This document shows, in pieces, positions 33,672-42,769 of a stretch of DNA of 64,000 nt. Numbering within the stretch: the first letter of the stretch is position 1; each line of letters starts with the position of its first letter. Under the pieces are notes generated by a model. That model did no database searches and was not told the DNA's origin. It saw nothing but the letters and a program-made list of their open reading frames with translations. Both the position numbers and the translations under genes were made by a program. Source of the stretch: Gammaproteobacteria bacterium (GTDB taxonomy: Bacteria; Pseudomonadota; Gammaproteobacteria; Steroidobacterales; Steroidobacteraceae); the NCBI GenBank assembly GCA_025359565.1, contig JANYFY010000025.1, positions 1 to 64,000 on the forward strand. The letters are read 5' to 3'.

Positions 33672-34841
33672 TTAATCTGGTATGCGTGGCAATAGACTGG
33701 CGCGAGTGACCAACGTGGCACCGAAGCGGCCGCGTATATTGTCAAGAGTCGCATCGAGGCGAGAGTTTTTTTGAGGTTCAGCGTTAAACAAATCGCTTTG
33801 TTGAGTGGTTTCAGTGGTTAAATCACTGAAACCCACGCCAAGAAGCCGAACCTCAACCCCTGAATTTTCCTGCTGCCAAGCGTCGAGAAGTTGCTGAGCA
33901 ACTTTGCATACCACTTGAGTTTCTTGGGTAGCGGGTGTTACCTGTCGTTGACGCGTGAATGTGGTGAAGTCGGCTCGCCGAATTTTGACGTTGATAGTGG
34001 ATGCGAATAATGAACTCGCTCGCAATCTTGCGGTGGCGCGATCAGCGAGTTGGGTAAGTTGCGCCGTTAATAGACAGGGATCGAGTAGATCTTGAGCAAA
34101 CGTCTGTTCAGCACTAATAGATTTCTCTTCTTTTTGGGCTTGCACCGGACGATCATCTATCCCATGGGCCCTATCGCGCATGACTTGGGTGTGTTTGCCG
34201 AAAACACTCCATAACGCGTCATCACTGGCTTTGGCCAGGTCGCGAAAGGTATGTATTCCTAGGGCCTGCAACAGAGGGAGAGTTTTTTGTCCCACTCCAA
34301 ACAAGCGCTGAATAGGCAATTGATCCAATATTTGCTGTAAGTTTCCGGGCCCGATGCAGCATAGCCCGTTCGGCTTATTCAAATCCGAGGCAATTTTTGC
34401 TAGTAATTTATTGGGCGCTATTCCGACCGATGCAGTCAACCCGGTGGTTTTCAGGATGCGTTCACGAATGTCCACTGCGATAGTCTCGCCATCGCCCATC
34501 AGACGTCCGACTGCGGTTACATCTAAAAAAGCTTCGTCTAAAGAAACGCCTTCGACGACCGGCGTGATTTCATTAAATAGTTTGAAGATCTGTTGCGAAA
34601 CCTCCTGGTATCGGGCCATTCGGGGCGGCATACAAATCGCTTCAGGGCAACGACGTAAGGCTTCGCGTATGGGCATAGCAGAGTGCACGCCAAATGCGCG
34701 TACCGCGTAGTTTGCAGCGGCTACTACCCCGCGACCAGTGGTTCCGCCCACAATAAGCGGTTTACCCTTAAGACTCGGCTGATCGTATTCCTCTACGGAC
34801 GCATAAAAGGCATCCATGTCCACGTGCAGAATCGTACGCAC
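33672..34841 (-). CDS. dinB: DNA polymerase IV
   Basis: A 389-residue Y-family translesion polymerase (E. coli 351, so slightly long at the C-terminus). The start is GTG with TAGGAT upstream. Catalytic acids are present in LHVDMDAFYASVE and EGVSLDEAFLDVT; YRMARY-type contacts, the helix-hairpin-helix FGVGQKTLPLLQALGIHTF and the little-finger region ISAEQTFAQDL follow. It makes error-prone DNA past lesions. I looked for an upstream SOS (LexA) box and did not find a convincing one in the 60 bases before the gene. Confidence 0.94.
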   Translation of the reverse strand: MRTILHVDMDAFYASVEEYDQPSLKGKPLIVGGTTGRGVVAAANYAVRAFGVHSAMPIREALRRCPEAICMPPRMARYQEVSQQIFKLFNEITPVVEGVSLDEAFLDVTAVGRLMGDGETIAVDIRERILKTTGLTASVGIAPNKLLAKIASDLNKPNGLCCIGPGNLQQILDQLPIQRLFGVGQKTLPLLQALGIHTFRDLAKASDDALWSVFGKHTQVMRDRAHGIDDRPVQAQKEEKSISAEQTFAQDLLDPCLLTAQLTQLADRATARLRASSLFASTINVKIRRADFTTFTRQRQVTPATQETQVVCKVAQQLLDAWQQENSGVEVRLLGVGFSDLTTETTQQSDLFNAEPQKNSRLDATLDNIRGRFGATLVTRASLLPRIPD

Positions 34842-34904
34842 GGATTATCCTACGGTTAGCGCATTCATCAATGGGTGACCCATGAACTTCTCCGTGTACA
34901 AACG

Positions 34905-35882
34905 TTAAAGTAAGTCTTTCACACCCTCTCGTTCTTCGAGTAGCTCATTTAAGGTGACTTGCATTTTATCGCGACTAAAATCATTAATGGCCAATCCTTG
35001 CACGATAGTGTATTCGCCATTGTTGCAAGTGACCGGATATGAGTAGATCACTCCGGAGGGTATGCCATAGCTACCATCACTCGGCACACCCATGCTGACC
35101 CAATCGCCCGCCAAGGTGCCTAGCATCCAGTCGTGAATATGATTAATTGCGGCCGACGCTGCTGAGGCGGCCGACGAGGTACCCCTAGCCTTGATAATCT
35201 GAGCTCCTCTTTGTTGCACGGTGGGGATGTAGTGCTCTTTGAACCAATTTTCATCCACCAACGACAACGCCGGTCTACCGCCGACGGTGGCATGATATAA
35301 ATCTGGATATTGAGTAGCCGAATGATTGCCCCAAATAACGGCTTTTTTAATCTCCGCTGAGGGACAGGAGAGTTTTTCAGCCAGTTGCGCAAGTCCGCGA
35401 TTATGGTCAAGGCGCGTCATCGCGGTGAACTGCCGAACCGGGATTGACGGGGCGTTGGACGATGCAATTAACGAATTGGTATTAGCCGGATTACCGACGA
35501 CCAGTACGCGCACGGTACGACATGCGACTGCTTCCAGTGCTTTACCCTGCGCGCTGAAAATTTTCGCGTTCTCTAACAACAAATCTTTGCGCTCCATACC
35601 GGGTCCGCGCGGACGGGCGCCGACCAGCATTGCGAAATCGCAGTCTTTAAAGGCTAAGTTCGGTTCATGGGTTGCGGTTACCCGGTTCAGCGTCGAAAAA
35701 GCGCAGTCGCTGAGTTCCATGACTACGCCTTGTGCGGCGGAGACAGCGGCCGGGATCTCAAGAAGATTTAAATTAATCGGCTGATCGTTACCCAGCATTT
35801 GACCTGACGCGACGCGAAAGGCCAGCGCGTAGCCGATATTACCAGCGGCTCCGGTGATGGTGACCGTAACAGGCTTTTTCAT
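34905..35882 (-). CDS. mdh: Malate dehydrogenase (NAD-dependent)
   Basis: A 325-residue TCA-cycle enzyme interconverting malate and oxaloacetate. The N-terminal Rossmann motif is [15 protein letters not shown]; substrate and catalytic sites are [14 protein letters not shown] (mobile loop Args), [17 protein letters not shown] and [13 protein letters not shown] (catalytic His). This pattern is the cytosolic-type MDH found in many proteobacteria rather than the E. coli type. The ATG has GAGAG upstream. Divergent from the GntR/ABC operon, separated by 179 bases. Confidence 0.95.
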   Translation of the reverse strand: MKKPVTVTITGAAGNIGYALAFRVASGQMLGNDQPINLNLLEIPAAVSAAQGVVMELSDCAFSTLNRVTATHEPNLAFKDCDFAMLVGARPRGPGMERKDLLLENAKIFSAQGKALEAVACRTVRVLVVGNPANTNSLIASSNAPSIPVRQFTAMTRLDHNRGLAQLAEKLSCPSAEIKKAVIWGNHSATQYPDLYHATVGGRPALSLVDENWFKEHYIPTVQQRGAQIIKARGTSSAASAASAAINHIHDWMLGTLAGDWVSMGVPSDGSYGIPSGVIYSYPVTCNNGEYTIVQGLAINDFSRDKMQVTLNELLEEREGVKDLL

Positions 35883-35964
35883 AGTGAGCTCTCGTCGGAA
35901 AAAAAACGATGTTAGCCCAAATCGAATAGCCTGAAACCGGAAACACTACGCCGTATAAAAGAGC

Positions 35965-35998
35965 TTGCATGTTCTAGTGTTATATATTACTATATCAC
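35965..35998 (+). promoter_or_regulatory. Promoter with YtrA-type operator
   Basis: A -35 TTGCAT (35965-35970), a 17-base spacer and a -10 TACTAT (35988-35993) precede the small-ORF/GntR/ABC operon. An imperfect palindrome GTGTTATATATTACTATATCAC (35977-35998, about 8-base arms with one mismatch) overlaps the spacer and -10. GntR/YtrA regulators bind GT...TATA...AC type dyads and usually control their own operon, so this is the likely autoregulatory site. Confidence 0.6.
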
Positions 35999-36061
35999 CA
36001 AGTCACCAAAACACCTTGGCGGCAGACCCGTTTCTCAACTCAAATTACGTAGGAAAAGGAC

Positions 36062-36217
36062 ATGAAAACCGCAAACTCTCATAAACTCGCAGTCTTTAGC
36101 ATCACTTTGGTCATGAATTTTTTAATTATCGCTAGCGTAGCTCATCTTTTCGATGGCAGGTTACATGAGGCGCCTGTAGTAGCCCAATCCCTCACGCCCG
36201 ATAATACTGCCGGCTAA
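36062..36217 (+). CDS. Small membrane protein (51 aa)
   Basis: An ATG at 36062, with AGGAAAAGGA just upstream, opens a 51-residue frame: MKTANSHKLAVFSITLVMNF, then LIIASVAHLFDGRLHE and a polar tail ending DNTAG. One hydrophobic helix spans about residues 8-28, so it is a small inner-membrane or signal-anchored protein. It lies between the promoter and the gntR gene (14-base gap), making it the first cistron of the operon. Small leader-type membrane proteins are known before YtrA-type ABC operons, but I cannot assign a function. Confidence 0.7.
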   Translation: MKTANSHKLAVFSITLVMNFLIIASVAHLFDGRLHEAPVVAQSLTPDNTAG

Positions 36218-36231
36218 ATTTTGAGAGCGAC

Positions 36232-36618
36232 ATGAATACCCATTGGAACGACAACCAACCCATCTATCGGCAGTTGAGAGATCGAATGGTTGCTTTGATT
36301 CTTGAGGGTGTTTTGAAGGAAGGGGATCCCATTCCTTCAGTGCGTAATGTCGCCGCTGATTATCGTCTCAATCCGCTTACGGTGCTTAAGGGCTATCAGC
36401 AATTGGTCGACGAGCATCTGGTCGAGAAGCGCCGTGGGCTGGGTCTTTATGTAAGTCAAGGCGCAAGGATCCAGTTGTTGGCGGGCGAGCGCGAACGCTT
36501 TACACGGGATGAGTGGCCGCAGATTCTGGCCACTATTCGAAGGCTAGGGTTCTCCGCCGACGAATTGTTCGCGCAAACGCCTGCATTGACTCACCAAGCG
36601 CCGCCGCCTCGCGGTTAA
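36232..36618 (+). CDS. GntR-family (YtrA-type) regulator
   Basis: A 128-residue repressor of the short YtrA subfamily. The winged helix is evident: QPIYRQLRDRMVALILEGVL, IPSVRNVAADYRLNPLTVLK (recognition helix), GYQQLVDEHLVEKRRGLGLY. The C-terminal extension is short, as expected when the effector domain is reduced to a dimerisation helix. It is cotranscribed with the ABC transporter genes behind it and probably represses the promoter at 35965-35998. Such systems often respond to cell-envelope antibiotics. Confidence 0.9.
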   Translation: MNTHWNDNQPIYRQLRDRMVALILEGVLKEGDPIPSVRNVAADYRLNPLTVLKGYQQLVDEHLVEKRRGLGLYVSQGARIQLLAGERERFTRDEWPQILATIRRLGFSADELFAQTPALTHQAPPPRG

Positions 36619-36641
36619 ACAATCACCGAAGGGTCTATACA

Positions 36642-37499
36642 ATGACTGTTTTAATAGAAGCTCAAGGGCTTACCAAGCAATTTGGATCCCATGTAGCACT
36701 AGACCATATCAATTTTAGTGTAGAGACAGGACGAATTGTCGGTCTTATCGGCCCCAACGGTGCTGGAAAAACCAGCGCGATGCGCGCGATATTGGGATTG
36801 AGTAGTTACACGGGGCACCTGCGAGTCCTAGATCAAAACCCGCGGCGCGATCGCGCCAAAATTATGCGCGACACCTGCTTCATGGCTGATGTGGATGTTC
36901 TGCCTTCGTGGCTACGGGTGGATCAGGCTATCGATTTTTATGCCGGTGTACACTCCGGTTTTCGTCGCGACCGAGCTCAGGCTTTTTTGGCTAAGAGCCA
37001 AATTTCCACCACTCAGCGCGTACGTGAGTTATCCAAGGGAATGAAGACTCAATTACATCTGGCGCTCACCATGGCGATCGACGCAAAACTATTAGTGCTT
37101 GATGAGCCCACTCTGGGGCTCGATCTGTTGGCGCGTCGTAGTTTTTATGATGCCTTGGTGAATGATTATATGGACGAGACTCGCACAATTTTATTGACGA
37201 CCCATCAAGTCGAGGAAGTTGACAATTTATTAACCGATGTGATGTTTATCGCTAAAGGTAAAATCGTACTCAATGTACCGCTTGAGGAATTGGCAACTCG
37301 CTTTGTAGCGGTTTCGGTGACGCCCGACGCGTTGGAGGCAGCACGTGCCGAACGACCTTTCTATGAACAACGGGCTATAGGCAAAAGGATTTTGTACTTT
37401 GAACAACCAGATTTATCTAAATTAACTCTGCTGGGTGAATTTCATACCCCGAGTGTCTCCGATTTGTTCGTTGCCAAATTATCCGGGACAACAGCATGA
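36642..37499 (+). CDS. ABC transporter ATP-binding protein
   Basis: Start taken at ATG 36642 (MTVLIEAQGLTKQFG), which fits the ABC family; the frame is open further upstream inside gntR. The product is 285 residues: Walker A GPNGAGKTS, Q-loop near LDQNPRRDRAK, a modified signature RELSKGMKTQLHLAL, Walker B LLVLDEPTLGLD, H-loop LLTTHQVEEVD. It powers the membrane permease encoded next, with which it overlaps by 4 bases (ATGA). The type resembles YtrB/CcmA-like exporters. Substrate unknown. Confidence 0.92.
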   Translation: MTVLIEAQGLTKQFGSHVALDHINFSVETGRIVGLIGPNGAGKTSAMRAILGLSSYTGHLRVLDQNPRRDRAKIMRDTCFMADVDVLPSWLRVDQAIDFYAGVHSGFRRDRAQAFLAKSQISTTQRVRELSKGMKTQLHLALTMAIDAKLLVLDEPTLGLDLLARRSFYDALVNDYMDETRTILLTTHQVEEVDNLLTDVMFIAKGKIVLNVPLEELATRFVAVSVTPDALEAARAERPFYEQRAIGKRILYFEQPDLSKLTLLGEFHTPSVSDLFVAKLSGTTA

Positions 37500-38362
37500 A
37501 AAACTATCAATGGTTGATACGACGAGAAATTTGGGAGAACAAAGCTATCTGGATAATTCCAGCGGCGCTGGCTGTCCTGTTAGTACTTACATCGTTGTTT
37601 GGCACGCTGACAGGAGACATTCTTCTGGGGGGAAGTAGCGCTTCGCCGGGAAACACGTTGACATTAAGTGGCAAAATATTGCTATTGAGTGTGAGTTCCG
37701 TTTTCGTTATTTTGTTGCCTATTTACTCTTCTTGGTACTTGCTCGATAGCTTATATGCCGATCGTAAAGATCGCAGCGTCTTATTTTGGAAATCCTTGCC
37801 CATCACCGATACCGAAGTGGTCTTGTCAAAATTGCTGACTGCATTAATCATTATTCCCTTCGTGTATTGGGTAATAGCTAACCTTACCGCGCTATTAGTG
37901 GCATTTATTGTGGCGGTGAGGGCGGGGGCGGCGATCAGTGGCGCCGTGTGGCGTCTTGATCTGTGGCTGCAAATTGAGACTCTGTGGATTTATCTCATTA
38001 TCACTGCCGCTATTTGGTATCTACCGGTCGCGGCGTGGTTGATGCTGGTGTCGGCTTGGGCAAAGCGCGCGGTGCTGCTGTGGACCGTACTGCCGTTAAT
38101 GGCAGCGCTGCTCGTGGAACGCTGGTTTTTGGGGGGGCAAATATTTGCACAACTGGTGCTAAACCGAATTTTCACTGGTTTTCTACCCGCGATTTTAGCT
38201 AGCCGCGGTGACTCGGATACGTTTGTGAACAACCCAGCACCCATTTGGTCGATGTTGGATCCACGGGGTTTCGTGTCGAGTTACTCCGCTTGGGTAGGCG
38301 TACTGGTTGGAGTTGCGCTTCTTTATGGCGCTATTCAAATGAGGTCCCGGCGTATCGAGTAG
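37496..38362 (+). CDS. ABC transporter permease
   Basis: A 288-residue membrane protein with about six TM helices (AIWIIPAALAVLLVLTSLFG, ILLLSVSSVFVILLPIYSSW, LITALIIIPFVYWV-like, YLIITAAIWYLPVAAWLMLV, VLVGVALLYGAIQM). The motif DRKDRSVLFWKSLPITDTEV in the first cytosolic loop is typical of ABC-2 type permeases. It overlaps the ATPase gene by 4 bases. With the GntR regulator it forms a complete exporter operon. Confidence 0.9.
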   Translation: MKNYQWLIRREIWENKAIWIIPAALAVLLVLTSLFGTLTGDILLGGSSASPGNTLTLSGKILLLSVSSVFVILLPIYSSWYLLDSLYADRKDRSVLFWKSLPITDTEVVLSKLLTALIIIPFVYWVIANLTALLVAFIVAVRAGAAISGAVWRLDLWLQIETLWIYLIITAAIWYLPVAAWLMLVSAWAKRAVLLWTVLPLMAALLVERWFLGGQIFAQLVLNRIFTGFLPAILASRGDSDTFVNNPAPIWSMLDPRGFVSSYSAWVGVLVGVALLYGAIQMRSRRIE

Positions 38363-38440
38363 TCAAATGAGCATTGGTATCGAGGCCAGTTGCGTGCAAA
38401 ATAGCGCGATCGACTTTGTTAGTTAAAAAAAGAGGCCGCA

Positions 38441-38923
38441 ATGTATAAGACGAAAATAGATCTTTCCGAAAAAATACGTCGGAACGTCATTGTCATACTC
38501 AATGATCGTCTTGCGGAAGCTATTGATTTACAGAGCCAGATAAAACAAGCTCATTGGAACGTAAAAGGTCCCCAGTTCATATCACTACATGAGTTGTTCG
38601 ATAAAATATCTGATCAGGTGCTTGAGCATATTGACGATATTGCGGAGCGTATCACCAGTTTAGGGGGTACCGCTGAGGGTACGGTAGCGGTGGCGGCGCG
38701 GCGTAGTAAGCTTAAAAATTATCCTCTAAGTGTGACAGCGGGACGCGATCACCTAATGAATCTATCTACCCAGCTGGCGACTTGTGGGAAAGCGACTCGT
38801 GCGGCAATTGAGGCAGCTGATTCTATAGGTGATGTTGATAGTGCCGACCTATTGACGGGAATCTCGCGCGATCTAGATAAGAATCTGTGGTTTCTTGAGG
38901 CCCATTTGCAAGAGCGAAGTTAA
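38441..38923 (+). CDS. dps: Dps ferritin-like DNA protection protein
   Basis: A 160-residue ferritin-like protein. The intersubunit ferroxidase-site residues are present: QIKQAHWNVKGPQF (His), LHELFDKISDQVLEHIDDIA (Asp/Glu ligands) and AERITSLGGTAEG. Dps dodecamers oxidise and store iron with hydrogen peroxide and can bind DNA in stationary phase or oxidative stress. The N-terminal tail is short. GAGGCC precedes the ATG. The gene converges with the FAD-oxidase gene, whose stop is 2 bases away; no terminator lies between. Confidence 0.94.
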   Translation: MYKTKIDLSEKIRRNVIVILNDRLAEAIDLQSQIKQAHWNVKGPQFISLHELFDKISDQVLEHIDDIAERITSLGGTAEGTVAVAARRSKLKNYPLSVTAGRDHLMNLSTQLATCGKATRAAIEAADSIGDVDSADLLTGISRDLDKNLWFLEAHLQERS

Positions 38924-38925
38924 AG

Positions 38926-40284
38926 TCATCCCAATAAGTAGGCGAAATAACTATTACGCAATCGATTAAGGGGATCGGTACGCTGGCGAAGTGCGCGAAA
39001 TAACTTGACGCGATCGCCGAACGCCTTGTTGACGTGCTCTGTTTGCAACGCGCGTGTTTGATTGAAAGTCGGGACACCTCCAAGCGCTGATGCAAAATCA
39101 TTAAAGTCAATCAGAAAGTCATCCCAACCTTTCTCGCCGGTTGAGGACGGCTCTAAAGTAAACATGGGACCGTCGTAGCTAGCACTAAAAAGCGAGCCTC
39201 GGTCTTGATGAAGTCGGCTTGCACCCACTACTAAGTTACAACGATAGCGATGCTCCTTATAGTAAGCCTTGCAAAAAGCGAAATACTCGCCCAATATTTT
39301 TGGGAAATCTGCTTGCGGGAAAGCCCATAGACTATAGGTGTAGCGAGACTTCCAGGCTTCTTGTGGTAAGTCGCGCATCCATTCGTGTGCGTACATCACG
39401 ACACCGCGGCTACCACGGTCAATGGTGGCCCTCAGCGCACGTTGGACTCCTGACAGGACTGCAGAGGTTAAGCCTGGGGCAGCCAATATGCTTCCTACAG
39501 ACGAGCCAAATGCAGGCAATACATTGCGCATGACGGATTTACGTATTTGCCAGATTCCGGAGCGGCTAGTGCTTAAGGTCTCATCAACGGTACGGCGTTC
39601 AACGGTGATACGATCGTTGAAAGGTGAAATATGCAATCTCAACGCACCGGACGCATTTACAATGTCATTAAAGCGAGCGTTAAACTCGGCGAGTGTCATC
39701 ACTTGGTAGTCAATTTTAATGGGTGTTAGAGGCTGTACCCGAAGTACCACCTCGTGCACCACGCCCAGTAGTCCGTAACTTGATCGCAATACCCGCATTA
39801 GATCTCGCTGCGATTCAGCGATGATCATCTGTTTGCCTTGCGGTGTAATTAATTTAATCTCAATCACTAATGACGACAGCTGCGCTACGCCTTTAGTATA
39901 AGAGGCTTGTGGAAGGGTGGTAACGGCCAGTGCGCCGAGTGAAATTTGGTTTATTTCAGGAGTTAAGGTTAACTCTTGGCCGCGCTCCGCTAATGCATGC
40001 ACCAGGGTGCCGATGCGCACTCCAGCCTGTGCTCGCACGAAATCTTCGCCGAACTCTACGATCTTATCGAGAGATCCGCTGTCGACCGTGGTGCCACCAT
40101 CGCCACCGACACAGCGAGTCTGCGAGTAATCGGCTCCGACAATACGCACGGGCGAAGGATAAGTATTCGTCTTCCCTAAAATTGTTGGAATATCTTCGAA
40201 ACGTTTGGCGCGCAGTACGAAACGCGGCCTGCGATATAGACCTGAACTATCAGCACCCGGCGAACGAGGAACCTTAAGAACCAT
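38926..40284 (-). CDS. FAD-linked oxidase (PCMH type)
   Basis: Start taken at ATG 40284 (MVLKVPRSPG), because AGGGGGTAAGT lies just upstream; the frame's earlier ATG at 40305 lacks such a site. The 452-residue product has an FAD PCMH domain (VRIVGADYSQTRCVGGDGGT, VRAQAGVRIGTLVHALAERG, SYGLLGVVHEVVLRV) and a C-terminal D-arabinono-lactone-oxidase-like part (YRCNLVVGASRLHQDRGSLF, FASALGGVPTFNQTRAL). It would oxidise a sugar lactone or hydroxyacid. The usual HG(T/N)...HG loop is altered: SLGALAVTTLPQAS replaces the common GGaiatgtHG motif. No partner gene. Confidence 0.82.
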   Translation of the reverse strand: MVLKVPRSPGADSSGLYRRPRFVLRAKRFEDIPTILGKTNTYPSPVRIVGADYSQTRCVGGDGGTTVDSGSLDKIVEFGEDFVRAQAGVRIGTLVHALAERGQELTLTPEINQISLGALAVTTLPQASYTKGVAQLSSLVIEIKLITPQGKQMIIAESQRDLMRVLRSSYGLLGVVHEVVLRVQPLTPIKIDYQVMTLAEFNARFNDIVNASGALRLHISPFNDRITVERRTVDETLSTSRSGIWQIRKSVMRNVLPAFGSSVGSILAAPGLTSAVLSGVQRALRATIDRGSRGVVMYAHEWMRDLPQEAWKSRYTYSLWAFPQADFPKILGEYFAFCKAYYKEHRYRCNLVVGASRLHQDRGSLFSASYDGPMFTLEPSSTGEKGWDDFLIDFNDFASALGGVPTFNQTRALQTEHVNKAFGDRVKLFRALRQRTDPLNRLRNSYFAYLLG

Positions 40285-40520
40285 ATACTTACCCCCTGTA
40301 GGCATAAACCAAACAACCTAAGGGGCAAAACCGGTTGGATTAAGGCGTTTAGCGCACTTAATGCAGGTAGCCCCGCTATCTTCTGTTTTCTTTAATAGGT
40401 AAAGAAAACCTTAAGACCGGTGGTTTTGCGTCCCCACCTTTCGGCGGGTTTGCCCTTGAAACAGCAGCTCTACTATGCGAGTAATTTGTACGCCTGTCAA
40501 AGTGTCTGCGAATTCTCGTT

Positions 40521-41825
40521 TTAGTTTGACAGTCCTCCGAGCACTTCTAAAAACCGATAACGCCAATAAGCGCCAGGTGATTCGTCGGTATATAGGCCAT
40601 AATTTAAGCCGGCGGCCCATAAAAAATCATAATATGTTAAATACTCTTCTGCTAACTTTGAATGGGTTGCGCAGCGCAACTCTACATTAGCCTCTAAGTT
40701 GAAATCACGCAGGCTGCGGCGAGTGAGATCCGCGGACCCGATCGACAGCCACACTTCCATTCGATTCCGAACGATGACTAGCCGAGTTGCGAGCGTCGGC
40801 AAAAGAGCGGAGCGCCACCGCAATAAGATTGGCGAGTTGAGTGATGGAGCGTAGGCGCCTGCAAGAAGCGCGGCGACCGCGGGGTTTGGAGTTTGATGAC
40901 CCGTTAGCAGTACGCGGACGCGGACGCCGCGTGAAACTGCACGATGTAGTGCAGAAATGATCGGCATATCGCTCAAGCTCATCATAATAAGGCTAATTTC
41001 GGTGTCCTTCTTCGCGGAGTTAATTGCCTCCAGCGTATTACTAGCAATGACGCCTTCGGTCAGGAACCGGACGTCGATTGACCCCAGGCCACCGCCTTCT
41101 ATGGGCGGCACTGCAGGCAAGCGGTCATCATTTCCTGACCATCTCGCTATCGCCATTTCACTGTTGAGAACTTGATAAGCTAGGGGTCCGTTTATCTGCA
41201 CTCCGACGTCATCGTTGGATCCGGTCTGCGCAAAAGGGTCGGCAGACATCAATAATGTGGTCCAGTCACCTAAGCCATTATCGGCAACAATGAGTGCGCG
41301 CCTATCGATCGCTTCAGCGTTACTACGGGTTGTGAGTCCAAGGCGCCAAAGTAATGCCACAAATGGATTGGGATCGCGAAGCGCAGCGATATTGACGCGC
41401 ACCACAATGACGCCTGCTGACTCCAGCGCTACCCAATGGGCCTCCAGTGATTTTCCTGGAATTGCAGATCTTTGGTCGGTAAGAAAAACAATTTTGATTT
41501 GGGGACGCAATCGTTTGCGCGCTAGCAAATGTTGAACAAGCATTGGCGTGGAAGAAGTGTTATCAATCAGTATTAGTTGCTGCGCCTGATCAATTGCGTT
41601 AAGGCTGCGACTTAAAATAGAGGTACCGGGCCGACAATTACAAAGAAAAAAAGCCGAGGATTCTGCAACGCGATCGGTGATTGACACTACATGGGTTCCT
41701 GCCGGCATAGGTTTGATGAAATGCCAGAGCGAAAATCCTACACAAATTATCAATACAGAGGCGCAGGCAACCCTGATACCGGTAACAATGCGTAACGCCG
41801 CCTGACCCGTGTGGTTAAGCGCCAT
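40521..41825 (-). CDS. PLD-like protein without HKD catalytic motifs
   Basis: A 434-residue protein with an N-terminal TM anchor (VACASVLIICVGFSLWHF). The two-lobed phospholipase D fold can be followed: LNAIDQAQQLILIDNTSS and, in the second lobe, VRFLTEGVIASNTLEAINSA, SLSDMPIISALHRAVSRGVR, GSADLTRRSLRDFNLEANVE and the end YWRYRFLEVLGGLS. In relatives the HxK...D motifs sit before VADNG and before GSADL; here the first reads AIDRRALIVAD and the second LATRLVIVRN, so both His and Lys are lost. It is likely a pseudoenzyme. Its ATG directly follows the TAA of the MerR/B12 gene. Confidence 0.75.
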   Translation of the reverse strand: MALNHTGQAALRIVTGIRVACASVLIICVGFSLWHFIKPMPAGTHVVSITDRVAESSAFFLCNCRPGTSILSRSLNAIDQAQQLILIDNTSSTPMLVQHLLARKRLRPQIKIVFLTDQRSAIPGKSLEAHWVALESAGVIVVRVNIAALRDPNPFVALLWRLGLTTRSNAEAIDRRALIVADNGLGDWTTLLMSADPFAQTGSNDDVGVQINGPLAYQVLNSEMAIARWSGNDDRLPAVPPIEGGGLGSIDVRFLTEGVIASNTLEAINSAKKDTEISLIMMSLSDMPIISALHRAVSRGVRVRVLLTGHQTPNPAVAALLAGAYAPSLNSPILLRWRSALLPTLATRLVIVRNRMEVWLSIGSADLTRRSLRDFNLEANVELRCATHSKLAEEYLTYYDFLWAAGLNYGLYTDESPGAYWRYRFLEVLGGLSN

Positions 41826-42755
41826 TTAACTTTCGCGTTTCGTCAATAACTGAATGCGATGCTCAAAATCTAATGGTGTAGAAATAAAATCGACTCCCGG
41901 AGAGATTTCGGTCGAGTCAAAGCAGGTGGCAGGTCCGCCAACCCAGAGCCTAGTATCCTCTGATAATCGGGTGCGCAAAATATCTAACTGTTGGATTGCA
42001 CCATTAAAATTAGCCGGCATGATCAAGCTGATTGCCACGGCGCTAGCGGTCACGCGATTCGCGTAGTTAGCAATTTGCTCGGCAGGCAAATCCGCTCCTA
42101 AATAAGAAACTCGTAGCTGGTAGCGAGTTGCCAGCACGGCATACATGAGTATTCCCAATTCATGCAACTCACCACTGACCGTCGCGAACACCACTAAGGG
42201 GTGGTCAAGTATCGCATTGAACGTCCCTAATAGGCCAACAAGGCAACGCCTGATGCTACTGGATACCATGCGCTCTTGAGCAATAGAAAATTCGGCGCGA
42301 CGCCATCGTTCGCCAACTTCGTGCAATGCCGGGGACAACACTTCGTGTATAACTTCTGTAATAGGGAGCAACGAAAAAGCTGTTGCAATTGCAGAATCGC
42401 ATTCATGCAGCCGGTAGCGTTTTGCCGCTTGTAAAATTTGTAAAATAAGGTTCTTCTTAATGATAACGAAGGGCTTTGAATATTCTGCGATGCCGAGCAA
42501 GCCGTCTAATTCTGGCGTACTCAGGTGTGAGATTTTCTTTATTCTATGGCCGCGTGCGGTTGCATCGCGGAGTTTGCGCAGCTTTGAGATGTCGCCTGCG
42601 GTATAAAGCCGATGCCCACTTGAATCTCGTTGGGGCTCAACAAGCTTGTAACGACGCTCCCAGGCACGCAGTGTTTGAACGGCAAGTCCCGTGACTTCGG
42701 AAACAGCCTTAATTGAATACCCGGCGCTAAGCTCAGGTTTTAATATGTCTAGCAT
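41826..42755 (-). CDS. MerR-type regulator with B12-binding domain
   Basis: 309 residues from ATG 42755 (MLDILKPELSAGYSIK); an ATG at 42791 is also open but overlaps the ABC-F gene. A MerR helix-turn-helix (IKAVSEVTGLAVQTLRAWER, GHRLYTAGDISKLRKLRDAT) is followed by a four-helix bundle and a cobalamin-binding domain (SGELHELGILMYAV with the lower-ligand His of ExHxxG, YLGADLPAEQIANYANRV). This is the CarH/LitR layout. The helix-bundle motif W-x9-EH reads WRRAEFSIAQER: Trp and Glu are kept, but the His after Trp and the His after Glu are both Arg. B12 may therefore be bound without the CarH photochemistry. Confidence 0.87.
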   Translation of the reverse strand: MLDILKPELSAGYSIKAVSEVTGLAVQTLRAWERRYKLVEPQRDSSGHRLYTAGDISKLRKLRDATARGHRIKKISHLSTPELDGLLGIAEYSKPFVIIKKNLILQILQAAKRYRLHECDSAIATAFSLLPITEVIHEVLSPALHEVGERWRRAEFSIAQERMVSSSIRRCLVGLLGTFNAILDHPLVVFATVSGELHELGILMYAVLATRYQLRVSYLGADLPAEQIANYANRVTASAVAISLIMPANFNGAIQQLDILRTRLSEDTRLWVGGPATCFDSTEISPGVDFISTPLDFEHRIQLLTKRES

Positions 42756-42769
42756 GGCCCTTGAGCGCG

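Noticed and set aside
36513-36641. Upstream extension of the ABC ATPase frame into gntR
   Set aside because: The ABC family start and fold begin at MTVLIEAQGLTKQFG (36642); the extension overlaps the gntR coding region.
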